NCBI GenBank assembly: GCA_049999725.1
Contig: JBNGIS010018038.1
Location: 34,878 to 65,866, forward strand
Length of the DNA stretch: 30,989 bases
Source of the DNA: Haplomitrium mnioides
Lineage: Eukaryota; Marchantiophyta; Haplomitriopsida; Calobryales
Reading direction: 5' to 3'
Part shown: positions 22,290 to 30,989 of the stretch, in pieces
Position numbering within the stretch: the first letter of the stretch is position 1
How the letters are laid out: the number at the start of each line of letters is the position of its first letter
Notes under the pieces: generated by a model
What the model was told of the DNA's origin: nothing
What the model saw: only the letters and a program-made list of their open reading frames with translations
The model's database searches: none
Made by a program: the position numbers and the translations under genes

Positions 22290-23534
22290 AACAGAGAGGA
22301 GGCTGCCGTGTTCCTCAGGAAGGTAAGGCCATACCTCTTGATCAAAAGTATATTACATAAGAGAGGGTATGACGGGATGATCAGACGCTGCCTAAAGCGG
22401 GATCAGTCTACAATGGTGATGCAGACACTCCATGAAGAGGAGACATGAGGCCACTTTGCAGCAGACACCACCATCAAGAAGGTCCTGGATGCAAGATATT
22501 GGTGGCCCACCTTGCACAAGGATGTGCATTTCTGGGTGAAGAGGTGTGATGCGTGTCAAAAGACAAGGAGGCCTGCAGCAAATCAGCACCATCCTCTGGT
22601 GCCAATCATTCCCCTCGCATCTTTTGAGAAGTGGGGGATAGATTTCATCGGGCCAATTGCACCTTCCACTCGGAAGGGCATCAGGTACATACTGTTGGCC
22701 ACGGATTATGCCACCATGTGGGTGGAGGCCAGAGCAACTCGGAAGGATGATGCCAAGATAATGGCAGCCTTCCTCTACAAGCAGATGTTTTGTAGATTTG
22801 GGCCTCTTTTGGAGCTGGTCAGCGATTAGGGGACATATTTCATCAATCAAGTAATCCGAGACCAGACTAGTCGGCACCTGATCAAGCACAGAAGGACCAC
22901 TGCTTACCACCTCAAGGCTAATGGCCTGACAGAGAGAGCCAACAACATCATGGGGAAGATCCTCAGTAAGACAGTGGCAGCAAACAAAGCAGATTGGGAC
23001 CTCAAGCTGCTTACTGCAACCTATGCTTACAACCTGGCCTACAAGACCACAACGGACCATTGCCCCTATTTTTTGGTCTTTGGACAACATGCCCTGGTGC
23101 TTGTGGAGTATGAGGTGCCCACCAAAAGATTGTTGGAGCAAGAGAGGATGGTTGAGGATCAGAGTGGAAGGGAGAGGCTCTATCAGTTGGAGGGCCTGGA
23201 AGAAACCAGAGAGTTAGCCCAAGTGAGGTTGGAGCACCAACAAGAGCTCAGGAAGAAATAGCATGATAAGGGGCTCAAACCAACTGACCTCCGGGAGGGA
23301 AATCCGGTGTTGTTGTATGACAGCAGGTTTGTGCATTTCCTTGGAAAATTGCACACAAGATGGATGGGGCCATTCGTTCTGAGGAAGCTCCATCGGAATG
23401 GGTCAGCAGAGCTGGAGACACTGGAGGGTCACAAGTTTGCCAACAGGGTGCACTTTGAAAGGCTAAAAAGATATGAGAATCAGGAGGGGAAAGAAGAGGG
23501 CCCAATTGTGACCCCATCAAAGGTGCCCAACTAG
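22290..23534 (+). pseudogene. Integrase of gypsy element with GPY/F module, no chromodomain seen
   Basis: It has an HHCC zinc-binding end (LHEEE, GHF, RCDACQ, about 22420-22555). The D-D-E core has Asp at 22641 (WGIDFIGP), Asp at 22824 (LVSD) and Glu at 22932 (NGLTERAN), so all three catalytic residues remain. A GPY/F-like module follows (RWMGPFVLRKL, about 23360) and the frame ends in TAG at 23532, soon after LKRYENQEG. Stops interrupt it: TGA 22446 (probably from CGA), TAG 22827 inside the SDQG-type motif, and TAG 23259. Integrase would insert the cDNA and make the 5-bp target duplication. I see no chromodomain after the GPY/F part, which would place it outside the chromovirus group; that is an inference. 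Confidence 0.88.
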
Positions 23535-23545
23535 CACAGGTAAGT

Positions 23546-23571
23546 TGTGTGTGTGTGTGTGTGTGTGTGTG
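23546..23571 (+). repeat. (TG)13 microsatellite
   Basis: A run of thirteen uninterrupted TG units lies just after the integrase stop, in the 3' untranslated part of the element. The preceding CAGGTAAGT (about 23537-23545) matches a 5' splice-site consensus by eye. The region 23535-23702 has no recognisable gene. Confidence 0.95.
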
Positions 23572-23702
23572 CGTTCTGTAGGGGGGTGCGTTTTGTGGGG
23601 TTGTATTGCAGGAGTTGCAGAGTTCAAGCCAACGATCATCTAGTAGAGGCACACAATATAGTGAGGGAGAAGAAGGGTGTTCGCGGTGACGCTTCACACT
23701 TG

Positions 23703-23714
23703 AAGGGGGAGTTA
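23703..23714 (+). other. Polypurine tract of family C gypsy element
   Basis: AAGGGGGAG (23703-23711) is followed by TTA and then the LTR start TGTCAGCC. The spacing matches the TA-TG arrangement of the family B polypurine tract at 10714. Confidence 0.8.
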
Positions 23715-24180
23715 TGTCAGCCAGTGAATTGGGATGCTGATACAAAATTTTGCCTTACAGAAGTAGCATCAACACAATTTCACTCTGGTAAGTGCAAGGG
23801 CGCCTCAGGAGTAAGTAAGAACAGGGCGCATGAATCCTTGGAGGAGAACAAGATCATGGCGGAAGAAGAGAAAGGGGTAGTGATCGCCAGCCAATGGAGG
23901 GGTACCACTAAAAATCCGAATTAGGCAAGCGAGAACCCGTGGGTCTCATGGGGATGCGGGAATCGAAGCCGATCATAGAAGAAAGGAACGCCCACCTAAG
24001 GCGAAGCGATCGAAAGAGCAAGAGCGGATCTACAACACAGAAACCCGAAGGCACTCAGAGGAGAGAGAGACCGTAGATATTGCCTGCAGCTCCCACACAT
24101 CAAGAGCAAGGATCAAGGAAGGAAGGAGGAGTCGAGATCGTTGCAAGGGCAAGCTAGGCCAAGGAGCGGGGGACGCCTCG
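23715..24180 (+). repeat. 3' LTR of family C gypsy element, first segment
   Basis: It starts TGTCAGCC directly after the polypurine tract; its terminus TGTCA is the inverted match of the TGACA that ends the 5' LTR at 17848. It runs to 24180, where a solo LTR was inserted into CCTCG. The remainder resumes at 28467. An ORF across 23547-23924 reads out of the TG repeat and looks accidental. Confidence 0.75.
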
Positions 24181-27100
24181 TGTGAGAGCATGGTTCCTGA
24201 CAAAAGGTCAGAAACTACTTGAAGGTGGTCTCTTCTGAGCAGTGGAGTGAGAGAGAAGTAGTAAAGCTTCAGTTTTGTGAGAGTAAAGTGTAAAAATATG
24301 TATATAAGTTTTTGTGAGGAGATTTTGGAGATCATTGGCCAAGGAGAGAAGCTTAGGTAATGAGGAAGCTGAGGTAATTAATTTATTTTTAGAAAAAGAA
24401 AATTCGGTAAAACTAATCTAGGTGTTGAGGGCTAAGGTTAGCCCCTATCTATTTCTATGTGTGTTGATGGACAGCTTGCCCAAGAGCCAGTCGAAGTGTG
24501 TCAGAGGACAAGTTGCTCTGTTTAGCCCTGAACTAGATCTCTCCAGGGGCAGGAAGTTAAGCGGTGGCCTTACACCCCTCTAGGGGGCTGCCTCTCAAAG
24601 GATTGCAGAAGTGAGATCTTTATATACTAATTCAGCAATATTGCGGGAAACTTATGGGATATATGCAGAGCCCAAGACGACTCGTGAATGTGTCTGTGGA
24701 TTTCCAGTGAGTATGGCTGTGAGAAAGGGTGCGTAGCAACGATGAATCCCCTGTAAACGAAGAAGGATCGGCTGCGAGGCAACCAAGTGATGCGAGCCCT
24801 GCTGCGACAATCAAAATGAAGAGCTGAACCCGACGAAGGACCTGTTTGAATCAATTGTGTTGCGCCAAACTGAAGAAGTACCTTGCTGATGAGAATTTCT
24901 AATGAAGATTGAGTTGAGACGAACTGCTGCAAAGAAGGATCCGATGGGTGGGGTGTTGAAGCTGATGTGGTAAAGAGTCAAGTCTGAGGCGGAACTTGGT
25001 TTGCGATGAGTGCAGAAGTCCCGATTTTACTTGGAGTTATATATCATTCTTCTAAGAAGCTATTCAGGGAGTCAATTACTGAAGGATTGATCAACCATCA
25101 ATCTCCTTAAGAAGAAGAAAGCGATCGACCTGTGAGGGAATGTTCTGGGCTGAAAGCCCATGCGGAATATGAACTGTGATAAGGAAGAATCAAATTGTGA
25201 AGATCAGCCTGTGCGACATTCCATGAGCAAAAACGAAATATGGGGAAATCACCTAGCGACAAAGACCTGCAACGATCGGATTGAAGAAGAAAAGATGATC
25301 TGCGAAGGATCGAATTGGAAGACTGCTACAAGGAGGAAATCGATCGAGCTGATGCGCAATCAGGTGGTATTAAATTTTAAAGGAATAATTAAGAATTGGA
25401 AGCGAGCAGAAGGAGGTTCCGTGAAGAGTCCGTGGTCCGTGAAGAAGGCTTCGGAAAGTTGCCTTCCTATGTGGGGAACCCCAGTTAAAAGGGTTTACGT
25501 TAAGGGTCTGTGTGGGGATCCGAAGTGGGATCCCCGGTTTAATTGGTTCCAAAGGGAGTTCCGATGTGGGGAGCACTGGTTAATGTGGATTCCAAAGCTG
25601 CTTAATTAATCGGACAGAAAGGTGATTTATCAAAGATTCGGACGACAGGGACGTAATCGGGAAAGTTCGAATCGGGTATCTTCAGAAAGTTCGAAAGGAA
25701 TCTGCAGAGTTCTTAGTTCTTACAACAAACTTTTCGACAAGTCAGTGGCAAAAGGAAGATATATCGATGACTGGACGGAGGAAGAACGTGAAAGGCCAGA
25801 AAGGTGACTTATCGACAGTCCAGCACAAAAGGAAAACTAAGTATCGAAATAGGGATAAATCAAAGATCTGGCAGGAAAGGGAAGATGGAGCCGAAAGGGC
25901 GATAAATTGAAGGCGGAGCCCACTTAAGGGGGTTCCGATCTGCCATCCGATGTGGGACACCCCAGGTAAAATGGTTTCGATTGACCTTCCTAAGTGGAGA
26001 GTCCACTTAGCAAGGTTCCAAAGGGGTCTAACAAAGGTTACCGAAACGAGGATATAGCACAGCTCCAATATAGAAAGAAAGGGTGCTGAAACAGAAATTT
26101 ATCGCCTGTCCAAGGAGAAGCAAGTAGTGCAGAAATGGCGATATATCACAGGTTTGAAAAGAAGAAACGAGAAGAGATCTACCGAAAGGATGATATATCT
26201 TAGATCTGACCGTGGGAGAACCAAAAATGTCAAAAAGGTGATCTAGCGCAGATCTGACAGAAGAGGAAGCAATGCCGAAAAGGAGATCTAGCACCGATCC
26301 AGTTGGGGCAAAAACGGAGGTTATTCATAGTTCTTATACAGAGGGTCAAGGTCTTGTGGATGACGTGGCAGCTGCGAAAGTCAGCGGGTCAACGGGCGGT
26401 CAGCGCAACGGTCCAGCTACCCCTCTACGGGGCGGCGTCGGACGACGCCTCATCGGAAACGTGGCACCTCCACGGGACTCAGGAATCTACGGGAATCTAA
26501 CAGATTCTGCGGGCATCTTGGCATCAACGGATTACGTGGCATTCAATGGATTACGAGCATTCAACGGGAATCTTATGGATTCTACGGGAATCTCAGACTT
26601 TGCGGAAACGTGGCACCTCTACGGGAACTGCAAATCAACGGGAATCTGGGAGATTCCTCGAGAATATTGAATCTTTGCGGAAACGTGGCACTACGAGAGA
26701 GCCCGTGGGCTTCTTCAGAGTGTACGCGGATCTGCAGAAATGTGGTGCTTCGAGGATCGATGAGCGATTGCAGAACGAACTACGGAATTCACTTCAGATT
26801 GTGCGCCAAGCTCTGTCGCCTTGCAGAATTTACCCGATCCCTTGGAATTCACATCGAATCTACGCCGAAAGTTGCATTCTACGGTCTGTGCCAGTCCTTT
26901 TCAATCTACGCCAAATTTCCACTGACCAAGCATCTCAAGCCGCAATAATCAAAATCACAAGGTGGGTGAAAAGCAAAAAGGTATAATTCGCAAAAGGGGG
27001 ATAAAGGGGTCTTCGCTTTGTTGTTGGAAGGACTGATAGTTTTGTGCAAGAAGAGCAGCGGGAGACAGAGGAGAGAATTCTGGTGAGATCTCTGGTGAGG

Positions 27101-28461
27101 TGGGTGTATTTCGTGAGGGAAGGCCATCGCAGGGTGGAGGTGGACTGAGGAGTGCTGGGAATCGTAGAGCAGGAGGCTCTAGAGGCTCAGACTACTCAGG
27201 TGGACTCACATGTGAAGGCAGATCCAACATTTGGAGGTGGACCAACACTTAGAGGAGAGGAGAGTTCTTTCTGTTTGTATTTTGTGAGGGGCAGCCAAGG
27301 GGAGGAAAGTCTTGGTGTCGCCTTAGCTTTAGCTTGTGCAGAAGATCAGTCCCAGTAGCATTAGGAGAGTGCTGCTGGTTGTTGTTTTTGGTTTTGTTTG
27401 TTTTTTTTTTTACTTTCTTGTGGAATAGGGAGAGGGGTACAAGTCATTTGTCGAGCTCCTGTTCTAGGGTTTCTCATTGTACATGTGTGCTTCAAGAAAT
27501 ACACAGAGAGTTCATGTCTGTGAGGTCTCCTACCCATATTTTTTATTGTAAATTTATGAGGAGCAGTTTTGAGGATGGAGTATGAATTCAGAAGTTAGAG
27601 TTGGTTAGTGAATGTTTTGCAAGTTTGCAATTGAAGAAGTCAGTCAGATAGCATTAGAGGAGTGCATGTCAGGAGTTGCCTGAGTGTGTCCTACTGGTGG
27701 ACCTGGGTTCTGAGTTCCAGATTGTGGTCTGTGGGAAGTTTAGTGACAAAATCAATTCTGCTTCAAGTTCTGTTCTGTTCTATATGTGTTAATTCTTAAG
27801 GAGAGAACCTTCTGTGGTCAATCAGTCAGTGGATACTGGTTGGTGGGTTGCAATAGAGCAAGGAGTGTTTAGTATTGTGTGTGCCTATGGAATAGGTGGT
27901 CATTTAAACAAGCAAACAGAGTAGTGGGTGGTTGGAGGAACAGTGAGTGGATGTGAGATCAGGAGGGTCGTTCCATAGCTGAGTTCTTAGCATCAAGCTC
28001 TGGGGTATATTGGGTTGGAGTGGCCTGAGTATCTAGTTTGAGGGAAGTCAGGTGGTGTAATGAAGGTAGGCACTAGAGTGTTGGTCTGAGATATCCTTGC
28101 AAGTTGGGTAACTAGTTGCTTGTGAATTTCTCTGAGTCAACTCAAGTTTAAATTCAGCCTGTACATCAGCTTTCTTGTCCTAGAAGTGTCAGTTATACAG
28201 TTTGAGTAACTCTTGGCTGTTGTTCTGTGTTAGTGAGTGGTTAGAAGTATTTTTGTGTGTGATTTGTGGAGGAAAAGGGTTGTCAGGCCTAGAGTGGAGA
28301 GCGGTCCATCTTTGAACTGATAGAGTGCAGTTTCAGAGCTCTCTAAAGAATCTGGAAAGTCGATAAAAGTGGATTAAGAGCAGATTTCTATATAGATCTT
28401 GCGCAGTTCGATCCTTGGGTGTGCTTTTTTGGGGTTGGAGTGCCATTGCTATGCTACGACA
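24181..28461 (+). mobile_element. Solo family B LTR, 4281 bp, with TSD CCTCG
   Basis: It starts TGTGAGAGCATGGTTCC and ends GCTACGACA, and it is flanked by perfect 5-bp duplications CCTCG (24176-24180 and 28462-28466). No primer site, polypurine tract or coding domain is present, so it is a solo LTR left by recombination between the two LTRs of an element inserted into the family C LTR. The order inside is: TATATAAG (24301), the conserved 'ggccttacaccc' block (about 24365-24650), a hairpin-like AAGTGG module (about 25470-26020), ~48-bp GATAAATC repeats (about 25740-26290), ACGTGGC boxes (26359-26690), a T-rich stretch (27399-27412), then the right ~0.9 kb shared with the reverse LTRs. Confidence 0.88.
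24301..24308 (+). promoter_or_regulatory. Candidate TATA box in family B LTR
   Basis: TATATAAG lies 120 nt from the LTR start. The same box is found 127-128 nt from the start in the LTRs at 3211 (3338-3344), 8059 (7931-7925) and 10713 (10586-10580). Conserved spacing in four copies supports a promoter role, but no start site can be seen. Confidence 0.45.
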
Positions 28462-28466
28462 CCTCG

Positions 28467-30926
28467 ATCCCGCAAGCGTGAGCGCGCTCTACAAGGGTCC
28501 GACCCTTCTCTTCGAATCCGTAGATCTTCGTGGAAACGTGGAGTCGTCTAGAGGGCTCCGAAGGATTCCACAGAAACGTAGCGTCTCTAGAGCGCTTCAG
28601 GGGATTCCATGGATGATGTAGCTGCTTCAGGAAGTCCGCGGATCTTCACGGAAAGTGGCGGGGCCTGGAGAACTTAACGAGATTGCGCCTCTCTAAGTGG
28701 GGAACCCGGTTAAGTGGGTTCCGAACCGTCTTCTGACGTGGGAGGCCCGCTTAATAGGGATCCATTGAGAGGCCCAACTGAGGAGCAAGGAGGGATCACT
28801 TGAAAAGGTGACTTATCCACGATCCAACCAGAGGAGAACCGAGGAAGCCGAACAGGTGATCGGAGGAGCAAGTACAGCCGAAGGGGTGATGAATCGCAAG
28901 TCCGGTCAGACTAAGAGCCAATAAGTGCCGAATGGGTGATGAATTGCAGGTCTGACCAAAGGAGAACAAAGGAGTGCCGAAGGGGTGACCTATCGACGAT
29001 CTGATTAGACAAAGAGCCAGTAAAAACCGAAAGGGCGTTGAATTGCAGATCCAACCCAAAGAGAAGCAAGGAGCGCTGAAAGGGTGATGTATCGCAAGTC
29101 TGGCTAGACGAGGAGCAAGCAGTGCCGAAGAGGCAATCTAGCGCAAATCCGACCGGAGGAAGAGCAAGCAGTGCCGAAAAGAGGATCTATCACCAATTTG
29201 GCGAAGATCAATGGGAAAGTTTGATAGGGTACGACTGCAAAGTTGGAAAGTTTGATGGAGGATGCGCGAGGGTTGGAAGCTCCTTGTAGCTCTTATAGCA
29301 AGCAAAATGACAACTTAGCAAAAGGAGCCTCGGGCGCGCGTATTGTTCTTATGACAAGGGGAGTCTGAAACGGCAACATCGGCACAGTTCTTACTCAGAG
29401 AAGGGAAGGCCCTTTGGATGACATGGCATCCATAGAAGGTCGGCGGGCCAACTTCGGAAGAAGGTCAAATTGACGGTCTGCCTACCCCTTCTCGGGGCGG
29501 CGTCGGACGGCGTTCTTCGGATGACATGGCGCCTTGAGAAGCTTGGAGGAGTTCTGTAGGTCAACTTTGGAAGAAGGTCAACGCAGTGGTTCGCCTACCC
29601 CTTTGTGGGGCGACGTTCTTCGGATGACGTGGCAACCTCGGAAGCTTTGGGTAAGTCAAAGGATATGCAGCAGCAGGTGGGAGCCCGTCGGGTCACGAGC
29701 AGGTCAACTTCGGAGAAAGGAGTAAGTGCGGCGGTCCACCTACCCCTTTGCAGGGCGGTGTCGAACGGTGGGGCCTCGGATGACGTGGCACTTGGAGGAG
29801 TCCAGTGGAATATTCGGGCAAATCTGCAGAGATTTCGTGGACTAGGGTCCGCGGGGCGCTTCGGAACTCTGTTTCGAGGAACCCTTTGGACTTGGTTCCG
29901 CGGGAATATGCGAAATCTCAACCCGCAAGATTCTTCGGACTCCCTATAGAGTTACCATTGTACTTGGTGCTTCTTGACCAACTGACCGGATACAAGGCGC
30001 GCTCTCCGTTTCCGTTGTAACGGGAATAACGACCTCACGAGACTTGCGTTGCAACCTCCCAACGGGATTAACGACCTTTCAACGGGAAGGGCTCACGGGA
30101 TCAGTGCACACTTGGAGGGTATACATTGGGGGCCTCCGAATTTGTTCAGTTTGATGCACGAGCGATCTAAGGATGCAACAATGACCTCAAGACAGGGAAA
30201 TCGCAACGAGGTAAGGTAGGAGAAAATATCCAGTGAGAAGCTACGTGAAGCGGGTGAACTAGCGCTAGGGGCAAGCAAGGGTGGAGGTGGACTGGAGGGG
30301 CATCAAGAATCGCTGGACGAGGAGCTCTAGAGGCTCGGGCGATCTAGGTGAACTCATCCCCGTGAGTGGACCAAAAGCGGAGGTGGACCAATACGTGAGC
30401 TAGAAGGGATTCTAGCTAGTTGAGAATTCGGGAGAGGCTGCCAAGTGAGGAGCTTGGGGTCATCTCTGCATTCCTTGTGCAAGAGCATCAACCCAGAGTG
30501 TTCGGAGTACACTCTGGTGTAATTCTTCAAGTTGAGCTGAGAGGAGGAGGTTGCGTTAGTACCCGCGCACTGCGGAGTAAGACTTATCGAAGCTCGGGGT
30601 GGAGTGGGCTACCTGCAGTCGGGAAGACTGTCTTCCAGAGGTGGAAGTCAAAGAAATCCTCTTCCTAGCTTGAGGAAGTAAAGTCAAGGCTTCTCGCGAG
30701 GGAAGTTGAAAAACTATCTGGAGAGGGGTGTGTGGGTGGATGTGGGTTTGAAGGCTGGGAGGCAGCCAGTGACTCAGAAGGGAAGTCTTTGTTGGTGAGA
30801 TCAGTCCAGAGGGCCTTCAAAGACTCTGTTTCTAATGGCAATGCATAGTGTAAATGTGTTGTGTATCTGTGCATAGTTAGATTTGCATTATGCATTTGTG
30901 TTTAAGAGGCATTTTAGATTAGAAGC
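28467..30926 (+). repeat. 3' LTR of family C gypsy element, second segment
   Basis: It resumes after the CCTCG duplication. It contains the AAGTGG hairpin-like module (about 28690-28760), ~49-bp repeats (28808-29190), several GATGACRTGGC boxes (29419-29790), and from about 30555 the part aligned with 16938-17310 of the 5' LTR (GTTAG, 'gagtaagacttatcgaagctc', 'ccagagggccttcaaag'). At 30926 it is cut by a family B LTR end. About 550 nt, equivalent to 17298-17848, should lie beyond the window. The whole LTR would then be about 3.5 kb. Confidence 0.75.
28808..29200 (+). repeat. Degenerate ~49-bp tandem repeats in family C LTR
   Basis: Units resemble GCCGAAAGGGTGATGTATCG followed by a less conserved half with 'gaggagcaag'. 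Cores start near 28808, 28887, 28937, 28986, 29036, 29083, 29133 and 29183, so steps are close to 49 nt. This is the strand complement of the motif seen at 1410-2100. Confidence 0.65.
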
Positions 30927-30989
30927 TGTCGTAGCACAGCAGCAGCACTCCAACCCCAAAAACAACAACCAATGATCGAACCACGCAAG
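30927..30989 (-). repeat. Family B LTR end, reverse orientation, inserted in family C LTR
   Basis: It begins TGTCGTAGCACAGCAG and continues like 4533, 8162 and 11638. The adjacent 'agattagaagc' belongs to the family C LTR (compare about 17296), so an element or solo LTR is inserted at this point. There is no primer-site sequence beside it, so this is the outer end. The predicted 5-bp duplication is GAAGC (30922-30926), to be found beyond the window. Confidence 0.8.

Noticed and set aside
22392-23141. 249-residue ORF on the minus strand
   Set aside because: It is the antisense shadow of the integrase region; the plus strand shows clear HHCC and D-D-E motifs.
18055-23534. Amber (TAG) recoding to explain the many TAG stops
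   Set aside because: TGA stops also occur, the RT active-site Asp is lost, and one zinc knuckle has lost a Cys. Decay by deamination explains all of these.
23537-23611. Short intron (GTAAGT to TTGTATTGCAG) after pol
   Set aside because: Splice-like consensus is visible at both ends, but it would be only about 70 nt long, filled mostly by a TG repeat, with no coding reason for splicing.
23547-23924. 125-residue ORF after integrase, possible env-like gene
   Set aside because: It starts inside the TG repeat, crosses the polypurine tract and runs into the LTR; there is no signal peptide or membrane segment.
26272-26986. Overlapping + strand ORFs of 112-146 residues in the solo LTR
   Set aside because: Several frames are open at once because of short GGAATC/ACGTGG repeats; there is no similarity to known proteins, and the equivalent LTRs do not keep any frame.

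Overview
This window looks like nuclear intergenic DNA from a large, repeat-rich land plant genome. The evidence is plant-type tRNA-Asp and tRNA-Asn primer sequences, Ty3/gypsy long-terminal-repeat (LTR) retrotransposons with 5-bp target duplications, and stop codons that look like decayed plant DNA methylation. I cannot name the species; the very long, old, nested LTRs would suit a gymnosperm, fern or lycophyte, but that is a guess. I found no host protein gene, bacterial gene or CRISPR array. Essentially all of the window is retrotransposon sequence, most of it LTR rather than coding.

Two LTR families can be separated. Family B has termini TGTGGGAGCAT...CTACGACA, a tRNA-Asp primer site, and LTRs of 2.6 to 4.3 kb. 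Family C has termini TGTCAGCC...TGACA, a tRNA-Asn primer site, and LTRs of about 3.5 kb. Their U3-like interiors share modules, including 48-50 bp degenerate repeats, ACGTGGC boxes and a perfect hairpin TAAGTGGG-CTC-CCCACTTA.

Layout: 1-701 is the right end of a family C LTR (+). About 803-3210 is a C-type LTR fragment (-). 3211-13102 is a chain of family B LTRs: a shortened LTR in + orientation, a complete tRNA-Asp copy, a 3.5 kb LTR (-), a second complete tRNA-Asp copy, a 2.55 kb LTR (-), a 0.9 kb internal region with only a gag zinc-knuckle remnant, and a third LTR (-). About 13105-16937 is a C-type LTR (-). 16938-23714 is the right part of the 5' LTR plus the full internal region of a decayed family C gypsy element (gag, protease, RT, RNase H, integrase). 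Its 3' LTR runs from 23715 and is split by a 4281-bp solo family B LTR (24181-28461, TSD CCTCG). It resumes at 28467 and is interrupted again at 30927 by another B LTR.

The most unusual part is the B chain. At 8060-8161 two LTRs meet through a 10-nt U5-PBS spacer, a full-length tRNA-Asp copy ending in CCA, a 15-nt repeat of the tRNA 5' region, and the unprocessed TA that normally lies between the polypurine tract and the LTR. This is what a two-LTR end-to-end cDNA junction should look like if reverse transcriptase had copied the whole primer tRNA. A second complete tRNA copy at 4448 joins an LTR end to an inverted LTR, like an autointegration or end-joining product. The gypsy element carries 19 premature stops (15 TAG, 4 TGA, no TAA), as expected from cytosine deamination at CAG and CGA. 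Its gag-protease and pol frames meet at a G7 run that is exactly placed for a -1 frameshift.
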